Source: Hydractinia symbiolongicarpus (taxonomy: Eukaryota; Cnidaria; Hydrozoa; Anthoathecata; Hydractiniidae). From it: a stretch of 64,000 nt of DNA. Below are positions 1-14,030 of this stretch, piece after piece. A model generated the notes under the pieces. The model had not been told where the DNA came from. It did not search any database and saw only the letters and a list, made by a program, of their open reading frames with translations. The DNA is taken from positions 4,652,001-4,716,000 of the forward strand of contig NC_079876.1 in NCBI RefSeq assembly GCF_029227915.1, in the 5' to 3' direction. A program made the position numbers and the translations under genes. Each line of letters opens with the position of its first letter. The first letter of the stretch is position 1.

Positions 1-2846
1 GTCTCACTTTCACATTTATAAGGTCACAGTCCATAATCAGTTCAATTAAATCCCACAGTCAATCGTTTCACTGTTAAAAGCCATACAACCTAGTAATATC
101 AGAAAAATATCGCTAAGTACATGTTGGTACGAATATGTAACCCAACCGTTGTAACTCAAACGGATTCACACCGTTAGAACGTCAATGAAGTGTAGTTTTT
201 GAAACTGTCGCTATTTCTTCTGGGCGATAACGGATAGGATTGGTCCCACAGTAAAGAACGGCTTATTTACCTAAATTTTTAAATAAAGCGCTACCACATC
301 GCCCAGTGTAATCGCTGAGCTCCGGCAATCACGTCAAATTAAGAAGAATGTTTTTTTCTTTGAGTCCATTTGTGTCATTTATCACATTGATCAGGTTACG
401 ATCCAAAGTTAGTTCAATTAAGTCCCACAGTCAATCGTTTCACTGTTAAAAGCGATGCAACCTAGTAATATCAGATAAATATCGCTAAATACATGTTGGT
501 ACGAAAATGTGACACAACCGTTGAAACTCAAACGGACTGACACCGTTAAAAAGTCAATGAAATGTAGTTTTTGAAGCTGTAGCTACTTCTTCAGCGCGCA
601 ACAACGGCTAGGATTGGTCCAACAGCAAAATTTGACTTATTTATCTAATTTTTTAAATGAAGCGCTACCACAGCGCCCAGTGTAATCGCTCAGTTCCGGC
701 AATCACGTCAAATTAAGAAGAATGTTATTTCTTGGAGTCCAATTGTCTCACTTATAACATTTATAAGGTCACAGTCCAAAATCAGTTCAATTATGTGCCA
801 CAGTCAATCTTTTCACTGTTAAAAGCCATACAACTTAGTAATACCGGAAAAATATCGCTAAATACATGTTGGTACGAATATGTGACTCAACCGTTGTAAC
901 TCAAACGGACTGATACTGTTAGAAAGTCAATGAAATGTAGTTTTTGAAACTGTCGCTATTTCTTCAGCGCTCGATAACGGCTAGGATTGGTCCCACAGTA
1001 AAGGATGACTTATTTACCTAAACTTTCAAATGAAGCGCTACCACAGCGCCCAGTGTAATCGCTGAGTTCCGGCAATCACGTCAAATTAAGAAGAATGTTA
1101 TTTCTTGGAGACCAATTGTCTCATTTATCACATTTATCAGGTCAAAGTCCAAAGTTAGTTCAATTAAGTCCAACAGTCAATCGAATCATAGCTAAAAGCG
1201 ATGCAACCTAGTAATATCAGAAAAATATCGCTAAATACATGTTGGTACGAATATGTGACAAAACCGTTGTAACTGAAACTGACTGACACCGTTAGAAATT
1301 CAATGAAATGTAGTTTTTGAAGCTGTCGCTATTTCTTCAGCGCGCGATAACGGATAGGATTGGTCCCACAGCAAAGAATGACTTATTTGTCCAAACTCTT
1401 AAATGAAGCGCTACCACAGCGGCCAGTGTAATCGCTGAGTTCCGGCAATCACGTCAAATTAAGAAGAATGTTATTTCTTGGAGACCAATTGTCTCATTTA
1501 TCACATTTATCAGGTCAAAGTCCAAAGTTAGTTCAATTAAGTCCAACAGTCAACCGAATCATAGCTAAAAGCAATGCAACCTAGTATTATCAGAAAAATA
1601 TCGCTAAATACATGTTGGTACGAATATGTGACAAAACCGTTGTAACTGAAACTGACTGACACCGTTAGAAATTCAATGAAATGTAGTTTTTGAAGCTGTC
1701 GCTACTTCTTCAGCTCGCGATAACGGCTAGGATTGGTCCAACAGTAAAGAACGACATATTTACCTAACTTTTTAAATGAAGCGCTACCACAGCGACCAGT
1801 GTAATCGCTGAGTTCCGGCAATCACGTCAAATTAAGAAGAATGTTATTTCTTGGAGTCCAATTGTCTCACTTATAACATTCATAAGGTCACAGTCCAAAA
1901 TCAGTTCAATTATGTGCCACAGTCAATCGTTTCACTGTTAAAAGCCATACAACCTAGTAATATCAGAAAAATATCTCTAAACACATGTTGGTACGAATAT
2001 GTGACTCAACCGTTGTAACTCAAACGGATTGATAATGTTAGAAAGTCAATGAAATGTAGTTTTTGAAACTGTCGCTATTTCTTCAGCTAGCGATAACGGA
2101 TAGGATTGCTCCCACAGAAAAGAACGACTTCTTTATCAAAATTTTTAAATGAAGCGCTACCCCAGCGCCCTGTGTAATCGCTGAGTTCCGGCAATCACGT
2201 CAAATTAAGAAGAATGTTTTTTCTTGGAGTCCATTTGTGTCATTTATCACATTGATCAGGTCACGGTCCAAAGTTAGTTCAATTAAGTCCCACAGTCAAT
2301 CGTTTCACTGTTAAAAGCGATGCAACCTAGTAATATCAGATAAATATCGCTAAATACATGTTGGTACGAATATGTTACCCAACCGTTGAAACTTAGACGA
2401 ACTGACCCCGTTAGAAAGTCATTGAAATGTAGTTTTTGAAACTGTCGCTATTTCTTCAGCGCGCGATAACGGCCAGGATTGGTCCCACAGTTAAAAATGA
2501 CTTATTAATCTAAATTTTTAATTGAAGCGCTACCACAGCGCCTAGTGAAATCGCTGAGTTTCGGCAATCATTTCAAATTAAGAAGAATGTTATTTCTTGG
2601 AGTCCAATTGTCTCACTTTCACATTTATAAGGTCACAGTCCATAATCAGTTCAATTAAGTCTCACAGTCAATCGTTTCACTGTTAAAAGCCATACAACCT
2701 AGTAATATCAGAAAAATATCGCTAAGTACATGTTGGTACGAATATGTGACCCAACCGTTGTAACTCAAACGGATTGACACCGTTAGAACGTCAATGAAGT
2801 GTAGTTTTTGAAACTGTCGCTATTTCTTCAGCGCGATAACGGATAG
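1..2846 (+). repeat. Opening segment: a-b-c-d-e-f, then mosaic b/g and a
   Basis: The window opens inside an a-type monomer (its first 11 bases are missing). It continues with b (361), c (734), d (1107), e (1480), f (1853), a b-head/g-tail mosaic (2226) and another a (2599). The first five units match the run starting at 18245 in order, at an offset near 18.25 kb, so this is a second stretch of the nine-mer family. The f unit differs from canonical f: its middle carries c-like variants (GACTCAACC, a TGATAATG in place of TAACACCG) and its tail lacks the usual GATTTGCGG. Nothing other than satellite is present. Confidence 0.85.
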
Positions 2847-4782
2847 GATTGGTCCCACAGTAAAGAACGACTTATTTACCTAAATTTTTAAATAAAGCGC
2901 TACCACATCGCCCAGTGTAATCGCTGAGCTCCGGCAATCACGTCAAATTAAGAAGAATGTTTTTTCTTGGAGTCCATTTGTGTCATTTATCACATTGATC
3001 AGGTCACGGTCCAAAGTTAGTTCAATTAAGTCCCACAGTCAATCGTTTCACTGTTAAAAGCCATACAACTTAGTAATACCGGAAAAATATCGCTAAATAC
3101 ATGTTGGTACGAATATGTGACTCAACCGTTGTAACTCAAACGGATTGATACTGTTAGAAAGTCAATGAAATGTAGTTTTTGAAACTGTCGCTATTTCTTC
3201 AGCGCTCGATAACGGCTAGGATTGGTCCCACAGTAAAGGATGACTTATTTACCTAAACTTTCAAATGAAGCGCTACCACAACGCCCAGTGTAATCGCTGA
3301 GTTCCGGCAATCACGTCAAATTAAGAAGAATGTTATTTCTTGGAGACCAATTGTCTTATTTATCACATTTATCAGGTCAAAGTCCAAAATCAGTTCAATT
3401 ATGTGCCACAGTCAATCGTTTCACTGTTAAAAGCCATACAACCTAGTAATATCAGAAAAATATCGCTAAATACATGTTGGTACGAATATGTGACCCAAAC
3501 GTTGTAACTCAAACGGATTGACACCGTTAGAACGTCAATGAAGTGTAGTTTTTGAAACTGTCGCTATTTCTTCAGCGCGGTAACGGATAGGATTGGTCCC
3601 ACAGTAAAGAACGACTTATTTACCTAAATTTTTAAATAAAGCGCTACCACATCGCCCAGTGTAATCGCTGAGCTCCGGCAATCACGTCAAATTAAGAAGA
3701 ATGTTTTTTCTTTGAGTCCATTTGTGTCATTTATCACATTGATCAGGTCACGGTCCAAAGTTAGTTCAATTAAGTCCCAAAGTGAATCGTTTCACTGTTA
3801 AAAGCGATGCAACCTAGTAATATCAGATAAATATCGCTAAATACATGTTGGTACGAAAATGTGACCCAACCGTTGAAACTCAAACGGACTGACACCGTTA
3901 AAAAGTCAATGAAATGTAGTTTTTGAAGCTGTAGCTTCTTCTTCAGCGCGCGATAACGGCTAGGATTGGTCCAACAGCAAAATTTGACTTTTTTATCTGA
4001 TTTTTTAAATGAAGCGCTACCACAGCGCCCAGTGTAATCGCTGAGTTCCGGCAATCACGTCAAATTAAGAAGAATGTTATTTCTTGGAGTCCAATTGTCT
4101 CACTTATAACATTTATAAGGTCACAGTCCAAAATCAGTTCAATTATGTGCCACAGTCATTCGTTTCACTGTTAAAAGCCATACAACTTAGTAATACCGGA
4201 AAAATATCGCTAAATACATGTTGGTACGAATATGTGACTCAACTGTTGTAACTCAAACGGATTGATACTGTTAGAAAGTCAATGAAATGTAGTTTTTTAA
4301 ACTGTCGCTATTTCTTCAGCGCTCGATAACGGCTAGGATTGGTCCCACAGTAAAGGATGACTTATTTACCTAAACTTTCAAATGAAGCGCTACCACAACG
4401 CCAAGTGTAATCGCTGAGTTCCGGCAATCATGTCAAATTAAGAAGAATGTTATTTCTTGGAGACCAATTGTCTCATTTATCACATTTATCAGGTCTAAGT
4501 CCAAAATCAGTTCAATTATGTGCCACAGTCAATCGTTTCACTGTTAAAAGCGATGCAACCTAGTAATATCAGATAAATATCGCTAAATACATGTTGGTAC
4601 GAATATGTTACCCAACCGTTGAAACTTAAACGAACTGACCCCGTTAGAAAGTAAATGAAATGTAGTTTTTGAAACTGTCGCTATTTCTTCAGCGCGCGAT
4701 AACGGCCAGGATTGGTCCCACAGTTAAAAATGACTTATTAATCTAAATTTTTAATTGAAGCGCTACCACAGCGCCTAGTGAA

Positions 4783-5787
4783 ATCGCTAAGTTTCGGCAA
4801 TCATTTCAAATTAAGAAGAATGTTATTTCTTGGTGGCCAATTGTGTCACTTTCAAATTTTTAAGGTCCTAGTCCCTAATCAGTTCAATTAAGTCTCACAG
4901 TCAATCGTTTCACTGTTAAAAGCCATACAACTTAGTAATACCGAAAAATATCGCTAAATACATGTTGGTACGAATATGTGACTCAACCGTTGTAACTCAA
5001 ACGGATTGATACTGTTAGAAAGTCAATGAAGTGTAGTTTTTAAAACTGTCGCTATATCTTCAGCGCGCGATAACGGATAGGATTGGTCCCACAGTAAAGG
5101 ATGACTTATTTGTCTAAACTCTTAAATGAAGCGCTACCTCAGCGGCCAGTGTAATCGCTGAGCTCCGGCAATCACGTCAAATTAAGAAGAATGTTATTTC
5201 TTGCAGTCCAATTGTCTCATTTTTCACATTTATCAGGTCACAGTCCAAAGTTAGTTCAATTAAGTCCCACAGTCAATTGTTTCATTTTTAAAAGCGATGC
5301 AACCTAGTAATATCAAAAAATATCGCTAAATACATGTTGATACGAATATGTGACAGAACCGTTGTAACTCAAACGGACTGACACCCTTAGAAAGTCAATG
5401 AAATGTAGTTCTTGAAACTGTCGCTATTTCTACAGCGCGCGATAACGGATAGGATTGGTTCCATAATATAAAAACGACTTTTTTTATCTTAATTCTTAAA
5501 TGAAGTGCTAGTACAAAGCCCAGTGTAGTCGCTGAGTTTCGGCAATCATTTCATATTAGGAAGAATGTTATTTCTTGGAGTCCAATTGTCTCACTTTCAC
5601 ATTTATAAGGTCACAGTCCATAATCAGTTCAATTAAATCCCACAGTCAATCGTTTCACTGTTAAAAGCCATACAACTTAGTAATACCGGAAAAATATCGC
5701 TAAATACATGTTGGTACGAATATGTGACTCAACCGTTGTAACTCAAACGGATTGATACTGTTAGAAAGTCAATGAAATGTAGTTTTT
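4783..5787 (+). repeat. Nested repeat, left member (2.7 monomers, offset 1490 bp)
   Basis: This stretch (the end of a g-type tail, h, i and the head of an a-type monomer) is repeated at 6273-7277 at a constant offset of 1490 bp, four monomers. It shares the private changes CTAAGTTTCGG, GTGTCACTTTCAAA and the CTATATCTTC of h. It ends where an a/c head switches to a b-type tail (GAAGCTGTAGC) at about 5788. The repeat accounts for the extra length of copy 1 over copy 2 of the surrounding duplication. Confidence 0.8.
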
Positions 5788-6272
5788 GAAGCTGTAGCTT
5801 CTTCTTCAGCGCGCGATAACGGCTAGGATTGGTCCAACAGCAAAATTTGACTTTTTTATCTGATTTTTTAAATGAAGCGCTACCACAGTGCCCAGTGTAA
5901 TCGCTGAGTTCCGGCAATCACGTCAAATTAAGAAGAATGTTATTTCTTGGAGTCCAATTGTCTCACTTATAACATTTATAAGGTCACAGTCCAAAATCAG
6001 TTCAATTATGTGCCACAGTCATTCGTTTCACTGTTAAAAGCCATACAACTTAGTAATACCGGAAAAATATCGCTAAATACATGTTGGTACGAATATGTGA
6101 CTCAACTGTTGTAACTCAAACGGATTGATACTGTTAGAAAGTCAATGAAATGTAGTTTTTTAAACTGTCGCTATTTCTTCAGCGCTCGATAACGGCTAGG
6201 ATTGGTCCCACAGTAAAGGATGACTTATTTACCTAAACTTTCAAATGAAGCGCTACCACAACGCCAAGTGTA

Positions 6273-7277
6273 ATCGCTAAGTTTCGGCAATCATTTCAAA
6301 TTAAGAAGAATGTTATTTCTTGGTGGCCAATTGTGTCACTTTCAAATTTTTAAGGTCCTAGTCCCTAATCAGTTCAATTAAGTCTCACAGTCAATCGTTT
6401 CACTGTTAAAAGCCATACAACTTAGTAATACCGAAAAATATCGCTAAATACATGTTGGTACGAATATGTGACTCAACCGTTGTAACTCAAACGGATTGAT
6501 ACTGTTAGAAAGTCAATGAAGTGTAGTTTTTAAAACTGTCGCTATATCTTCAGCGCGCGATAACGGATAGGATTGGTCCCACAGTAAAGAATGACTTATT
6601 TGTCTAAACTCTTAAATGAAGCGCTACCTCAGCGGCCAGTGTAATCGCTGAGCTCCGGCAATCACGTCAAATTAAGAAGAATGTTATTTCTTGGAGTCCA
6701 ATTGTCTCATTTTTCACATTTATCAGGTCACAGTCCAAAGTTAGTTCAATTAAGTCCCACAGTCAATTGTTTCATTTTTAAAAGCGATGCAACCTAGTAA
6801 TATCAAAAAATATCGCTAAATACATGTTGATACGAATATGTGACAGAACCGTTGTAACTCAAACGGACTGACACCCTTAGAAAGTCAATGAAATGTAGTT
6901 CTTGAAACTGTCGCTATTTCTACAGCGCGCGATAACGGATAGGATTGGTTCCATAATATAAAAACGACTTTTTTTATCTTAATTCTTAAATGAAGTGCTA
7001 GTACAAAGCCCAGTGTAGTCGCTGAGTTTCGGCAATCATTTCATATTAGGAAGAATGTTAATTCTTGGAGTCCAATTGTCTCACTTTCACATTTATAAGG
7101 TCACAGTCCATAATCAGTTCAATTAAATCCCACAGTCAATCGTTTCACTGTTAAAAGCCATACAACTTAGTAATACCGGAAAAATATCGCTAAATACATG
7201 TTGGTACGAATATGTGACTCAACCGTTGTAACTCAAACGGATTGATACTGTTAGAAAGTCAATGAAATGTAGTTTTT
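6273..7277 (+). repeat. Nested repeat, right member (offset 1490 bp)
   Basis: This is the partner of 4783-5787. The left breakpoint lies in the monomer starting at 5949: a c-type unit with ACGCCAAGTG runs directly into CTAAGTTTCGG, which belongs to the g-tail before an h unit. To its left, 5788-6272 matches 3925-4409 at an offset of 1863 bp (five monomers). The 1.5 kb insertion is thus stitched from two segments taken at different offsets. Confidence 0.78.
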
Positions 7278-9165
7278 GAAACTGTCGCTATTTCTTCAGC
7301 GCTCGATAACGGCTAGGATTGGTCCCACAGTAAAGGATGACTTATTTACCTAAACTTTCAAATGAAGCGCTACCACAACGCCAAGTGTAATCGCTGAGTT
7401 CCGGCAATCACGTCAAATTAAGAAGAATGTTATTTCTTGGAGACTAATTGTCTCATTTATCACATTTATCAGGTCAAAGTCCAAAATCAGTTCAATTATG
7501 TGCCACAGTCAATCGTTTCACTGTTAAAAGCCATACAACCTAGTAATATCAGAAAAATATCGCTAAATACATGTTGGTACGAATATGTGACCCAACCGTT
7601 GTAACTCAAACGGATTAACACCGTTAGAAAGTCAATGAAAAGTAGTTTTTGAAACTGTCGCTATTTCTTCAGCGCGCGATAACGGATAGGATTGGTCCCA
7701 CAGAAAAGAACGACTTATTTATCTAAATTTTTAAATGAAGCGCTACCACAGCGCCCTGTGTACTCGCTGATTTGCGGTAATCACGTCAAATTAAGAAGAA
7801 TGTTTTTTCTTGGAGTCCATTTGTGTCATCTATCACATTGATCAGGTCACAGTCCAAAGTTAGTTCAATTAAGTCCCACAGTCAATCGTTTCACTGTTAA
7901 AAGCGATGCAACCTAGTAATATCAGATAAATATCGCTAAATACATGTTGGTACGAATATGTTACCCAACCGTTGAAACTTAAACGAACTGACCCCGTTAG
8001 AAAGTCAATGAAATGTAGTTTTTGAAACTGTCGCTATTTCTTCAGCGCGCGATAACGGCCAGGATTGGTCCCACAGTTAAAAATGACTTATTAATCTAAA
8101 TTTTTAATTGAAGCGCTACCACAGCGCCTAGTGAAATCGCTGAGTTTCGGCAATCATTTCAAATTAAGAAGAATGTTATTTCTTGGTGGCCAATTGCGTC
8201 ACTTTCACATTTTTAAGATCCTAGTCCCTAATCAGTTCAATTAAGTCTCACAGTCAATCGTTTCACTGTTAAAAGCCATACAACATAGTAATACCGAAAA
8301 ATATCGCTAAATACATGTTGGTACGAATATGTGACTCAACCGTTGTAACTGAAACTGACTGACACCGTTAGAAATTCAATGAAATGTAGTTTTTGAAGCT
8401 GTCGCTATTTCTTCAGCGCGCGATAACGGATAGGATTGGTCCCACAGCAAAGAATGACTTATTTGTCCAAACTCTTAAATGAAGCGCTACCACAGCGGCC
8501 AGTGTAATCGCTGAGTTCCGGCAATCACGTCAAATTAAGAAGAATGTTATTTCTTGGAGACCAATTGTCTCATTTATCACATTTATCAGGTCAAAGTCCA
8601 AAGTTAGTTCAATTAAGTCCAACAGTCAACCGAATCATAGCTAAAAGCAATGCAACCTAGTATTATCAGAAAAATATCGCTAAATACATGTTGGTACGAA
8701 TATGTGACAAAACCGTTGTAACTGAAACTGACTGACACCGTTAGAAATTCAATGAAATGTAGTTTTTGAAGCTGTCGCTACTTCTTCAGCTCGCGATAAC
8801 GGCTAGGATTGGTCCAACAGTAAAGAACGACTTATTTATCTAACTTTTTAAATGAAGCGCTACCACAGCGACCAGTGTAATCGCTGAGTTCCGGCAATCA
8901 CGTCAAATTAAGAAGAATGTTATTTCTTGGAGTCCAATTGTCTCACTTATAACATTCATAAGGTCACAGTCCAAAATCAGTTCAATTATGTGCCACAGTC
9001 AATCGTTTCACTGTTAAAAGCCATACAACCTAGTAATATCAGAAAAATATCGCTAAATACATGTTGGTACGAATATGTGACCCAACCGTTGTAACTGAAA
9101 CGGATTAACACCGTTAGAAAGTCAATGAAAACTAGTTTTTGAAACTGTCGCTATTTCTTCAGCTA

Positions 9166-12100
9166 GCGATAACGGATAGGATTGGTCCCACAGTAAAGAA
9201 CGACTTATTTACCTAAATTTTTAAATAAAGCGCTACCACATCGCCCAGTGTAATCGCTGAGCTCCGGCAATCACGTCAAATTAAGAAGAATGTTTTTTCT
9301 TGGAGTCCATTTGTGTCATTTATCACATTGATCAGGTCACGGTCCAAAGTTAGTTCAATTAAGTCCCACAGTCAATCGTTTCACTGTTAAAAGCCATACA
9401 ACTTAGTAATACCGGAAAAATATCGCTAAATACATGTTGGTACGAATATGTGACTCAACCGTTGTAACTCAAACGGATTGATACTGTTAGAAAGTCAATG
9501 AAATGTAGTTTTTGAAACTGTCGCTATTTCTTCAGCGCTCGATAACGGCTAGGATTGGTCCCACAGTAAAGGATGACTTATTTACCTAAACTTTCAAATG
9601 AAGCGCTACCACAACGCCCAGTGTAATCGCTGAGTTCCGGCAATCACGTCAAATTAAGAAGAATGTTATTTCTTGGAGACCAATTGTCTTATTTATCACA
9701 TTTATCAGGTCAAAGTCCAAAATCAGTTCAATTATGTGCCACAGTCAATCGTTTCACTGTTAAAAGCCATACAACCTAGTAATATCAGAAAAATATCGCT
9801 AAATACATGTTGGTACGAATATGTGACCCAAACGTTGTAACTCAAACGGATTGACACCGTTAGAACGTCAATGAAGTGTAGTTTTTGAAACTGTCGCTAT
9901 TTCTTCAGCGCGGTAACGGATAGGATTGGTCCCACAGTAAAGAACGACTTATTTACCTAAATTTTTAAATAAAGCGCTACCACATCGCCCAGTGTAATCG
10001 CTGAGCTCCGGCAATCACGTCAAATTAAGAAGAATGTTTTTTCTTGGAGTCCATTTGTGTCATTTATCACATTGATCAGGTCACGGTCCAAAGTTAGTTC
10101 AATTAAGTCCCAAAGTCAATCGTTTCACTGTTAAAAGCGATGCAACCTAGTAATATCAGATAAATATCGCTAAATACATGTTGGTACGAAAATGTGACCC
10201 AACCGTTGAAACTCAAACGGACTGACACCGTTAAAAAGTCAATGAAATGTAGTTTTTGAAGCTGTAGCTTCTTCTTCAGCGCGCGATAACGGCTAGGATT
10301 GGTCCAACAGCAAAATTTGACTTTTTTATCTGATTTTTTAAATGAAGCGCTACCACAGCGCCCAGTGTAATCGCTGAGTTCCGGCAATCACGTCAAATTA
10401 AGAAGAATGTTATTTCTTGGAGTCCAATTGTCTCACTTATAACATTTATAAGGTCACAGTCCAAAATCAGTTCAATTATGTGCCACAGTCATTCGTTTCA
10501 CTGTTAAAAGCCATACAACTTAGTAATACCGGAAAAATATCGCTAAATACATGTTGGTACGAATATGTGACTCAACTGTTGTAACTCAAACGGATTGATA
10601 CTGTTAGAAAGTCAATGAAATGTAGTTTTTTAAACTGTCGCTATTTCTTCAGCGCTCGATAACGGCTAGGATTGGTCCCACAGTAAAGGATGACTTATTT
10701 ACCTAAACTTTCAAATGAAGCGCTACCACAACGCCAAGTGTAATCGCTGAGTTCCGGCAATCATGTCAAATTAAGAAGAATGTTATTTCTTGGAGACCAA
10801 TTGTCTCATTTATCACATTTATCAGGTCTAAGTCCAAAATCAGTTCAATTATGTGCCACAGTCAATCGTTTCACTGTTAAAAGCGATGCAACCTAGTAAT
10901 ATCAGATAAATATCGCTAAATACATGTTGGTACGAATATGTTACCCAACCGTTGAAACTTAAACGAACTGACCCCGTTAGAAAGTAAATGAAATGTAGTT
11001 TTTGAAACTGTCGCTATTTCTTCAGCGCGCGATAACGGCCAGGATTGGTCCCACAGTTAAAAATGACTTATTAATCTAAATTTTTAATTGAAGCGCTACC
11101 ACAGCGCCTAGTGAAATCGCTAAGTTTCGGCAATCATTTCAAATTAAGAAGAATGTTATTTCTTGGTGGCCAATTGTGTCACTTTCAAATTTTTAAGGTC
11201 CTAGTCCCTAATCAGTTCAATTAAGTCTCACAGTCAATCGTTTCACTGTTAAAAGCCATACAACTTAGTAATACCGAAAAATATCGCTAAATACATGTTG
11301 GTACGAATATGTGACTCAACCGTTGTAACTCAAACGGATTGATACTGTTAGAAAGTCAATGAAGTGTAGTTTTTAAAACTGTCGCTATATCTTCAGCGCG
11401 CGATAACGGATAGGATTGGTCCCACAGTAAAGAATGACTTATTTGTCTAAACTCTTAAATGAAGCGCTACCTCAGCGGCCAGTGTAATCGCTGAGCTCCG
11501 GCAATCACGTCAAATTAAGAAGAATGTTATTTCTTGGAGTCCAATTGTCTCATTTTTCACATTTATCAGGTCACAGTCCAAAGTTAGTTCAATTAAGTCC
11601 CACAGTCAATTGTTTCATTTTTAAAAGCGATGCAACCTAGTAATATCAAAAAATATCGCTAAATACATGTTGATACGAATATGTGACAGAACCGTTGTAA
11701 CTCAAACGGACTGACACCCTTAGAAAGTCAATGAAATGTAGTTCTTGAAACTGTCGCTATTTCTACAGCGCGCGATAACGGATAGGATTGGTTCCATAAT
11801 ATAAAAACAACTTTTTTTATCTTAATTCTTAAATGAAGTGCTAGTACAAAGCCCAGTGTAGTCGCTGAGTTTCGGCAATCATTTCATATTAGGAAGAATG
11901 TTATTTCTTGGAGTCCAATTGTCTCACTTTCACATTTATAAGGTCACAGTCCATAATCAGTTCAATTAAATCCCACAGTCAATCGTTTCACTGTTAAAAG
12001 CCATACAACTTAGTAATACCGGAAAAATATCGCTAAATACATGTTGGTACGAATATGTGACTCAACCGTTGTAACTCAAACGGATTGATACTGTTAGAAA

Positions 12101-14030
12101 GTCAATGAAATGTAGTTTTTGAAACTGTCGCTATTTCTTCAGCACTCGATAACGGCTAGGATTGGTCCCACAGTAAAGGATGACTTATTTACCTAAACTT
12201 TCAAATGAAGCGCTACCACAACGCCAAGTGTAATCGCTGAGTTCCGGCAATCACGTCAAATTAAGAAGAATGTTATTTCTTGGAGACTAATTGTCTCATT
12301 TATCACATTTATCAGGTCAAAGTCCAAAATCAGTTCAATTATGTGCCACAGTCAATCGTTTCACTGTTAAAAGCCATACAACCTAGTAATATCAGAAAAA
12401 TATCGCTAAATACATGTTGGTACGAATATGTGACCCAACCGTTGTAACTCAAACGGATTAACACCGTTAGAAAGTCAATGAAAAGTAGTTTTTGAAACTG
12501 TCGCTATTTCTTCAGCGCGCGATAACGGATAGGATTGGTCCCACAGAAAAGAACGACTTATTTATCTAAATTTTTAAATGAAGCGCTACCACAGCGCCCT
12601 GTGTACTCGCTGATTTGCGGTAATCACGTCAAATTAAGAAGAATGTTTTTTCTTGGAGTCCATTTGTGTCATCTATCACATTGATCAGGTCACAGTCCAA
12701 AGTTAGTTCAATTAAGTCCCACAGTCAATCGTTTCACTGTTAAAAGCGATGCAACCTAGTAATATCAGATAAATATCGCTAAATACATGTTGGTACGAAT
12801 ATGTTACCCAACCGTTGAAACTTAAACGAACTGACCCCGTTAGAAAGTCAATGAAATGTAGTTTTTGAAACTGTCGCTATTTCTTCAGCGCGCGATAACG
12901 GCCAGGATTGGTCCCACAGTTAAAAATGACTTATTAATCTAAATTTTTAATTGAAGCGCTACCACAGCGCCTAGTGAAATCGCTGAGTTTCGGCAATCAT
13001 TTCAAATTAAGAAGAATGTTATTTCTTGGTGGCCAATTGCGTCACTTTCACATTTTTAAGATCCTAGTCCCTAATCAGTTCAATTAAGTCTCACAGTCAA
13101 TCGTTTCACTGTTAAAAGCCATACAACATAGTAATACCGAAAAATATCGCTAAATACATGTTGGTACGAATATGTGACTCAACCGTTGTAACTGAAACTG
13201 ACTGACACCGTTAGAAATTCAATGAAATGTAGTTTTTGAAGCTGTCGCTATTTCTTCAGCGCGCGATAACGGATAGGATTGGTCCCACAGCAAAGAATGA
13301 CTTATTTGTCCAAACTCTTAAATGAAGCGCTACCACAGCGGCCAGTGTAATCGCTGAGTTCCGGCAATCACGTCAAATTAAGAAGAATGTTATTTCTTGG
13401 AGACCAATTGTCTCATTTATCACATTTATCAGGTCAAAGTCCAAAGTTAGTTCAATTAAGTCCAACAGTCAACCGAATCATAGCTAAAAGCAATGCAACC
13501 TAGTATTATCAGAAAAATATCGCTAAATACATGTTGGTACGAATATGTGACAAAACCGTTGTAACTGAAACTGACTGACACCGTTAGAAATTCAATGAAA
13601 TGTAGTTTTTGAAGCTGTCGCTACTTCTTCAGCTCGCGATAACGGCTAGGATTGGTCCAACAGTAAAGAACGACTTATTTATCTAACTTTTTAAATGAAG
13701 CGCTACCACAGCGACCAGTGTAATCGCTGAGTTCCGGCAATCACGTCAAATTAAGAAGAATGTTATTTCTTGGAGTCCAATTGTCTCACTTATAACATTC
13801 ATAAGGTCACAGTCCAAAATCAGTTCAATTATGTGCCACAGTCAATCGTTTCACTGTTAAAAGCCATACAACCTAGTAATATCAGAAAAATATCGCTAAA
13901 TACATGTTGGTACGAATATGTGACCCAACCGTTGTAACTGAAACGGATTAACACCGTTAGAAAGTCAATGAAAACTAGTTTTTGAAACTGTCGCTATTTC
14001 TTCAGCTAGCGATAACGGATAGGATTGGTC
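9166..14030 (+). repeat. Tandem segmental duplication, copy 2 (~4.86 kb, 13 monomers)
   Basis: Copy 2 follows copy 1 directly. Its left edge is inside the monomer at 8929, which has an f head (with CTAGCGATAACGG) and an a tail (TAAAGAACG, AAATAAAGCGC, CATCGCC). That is the chimera expected from unequal exchange between an f and an a monomer. The right edge is where CCCACAG is followed by AAAAGAGCG (canonical f, 14030) instead of TAAAGAACG (9187). Differences from copy 1 are single bases, for example G to C near 3784/10117. Confidence 0.83.

Larger units (their letters stand above)
2847..9187 (+). repeat. Tandem segmental duplication, copy 1 (~6.34 kb, 17 monomers)
   Basis: Monomers starting at 2969 to 5577 match those at 9302 to 11910 at a constant offset of 6333 bp. 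Monomers at 6322 to 8929 match those at 11165 to 13772 at a constant offset of 4843 bp. Copy 1 is therefore one adjacent duplicate of copy 2, with four extra monomers (1490 bp) inside it. The left limit is inferred from the a-type tail at about 2847, which reappears at 9180. Only a few scattered substitutions separate the copies, so the event looks recent. Unit types in order: b/c, d/f/a, b, c, d/c/g, h, i, a/c/b, c, h, i, a/c, d/f, g, h/d, e, f. Confidence 0.85.

Noticed and set aside
3770-4054. 94-codon frame on the minus strand over a b monomer, repeated at 10103-10387 and shortened at 5729-5917
   Set aside because: It recurs only because the satellite is duplicated, is broken in most other b units by single substitutions, has no recognisable domain, and has no promoter or ribosome/Kozak context. 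It is a chance frame in repeat DNA.
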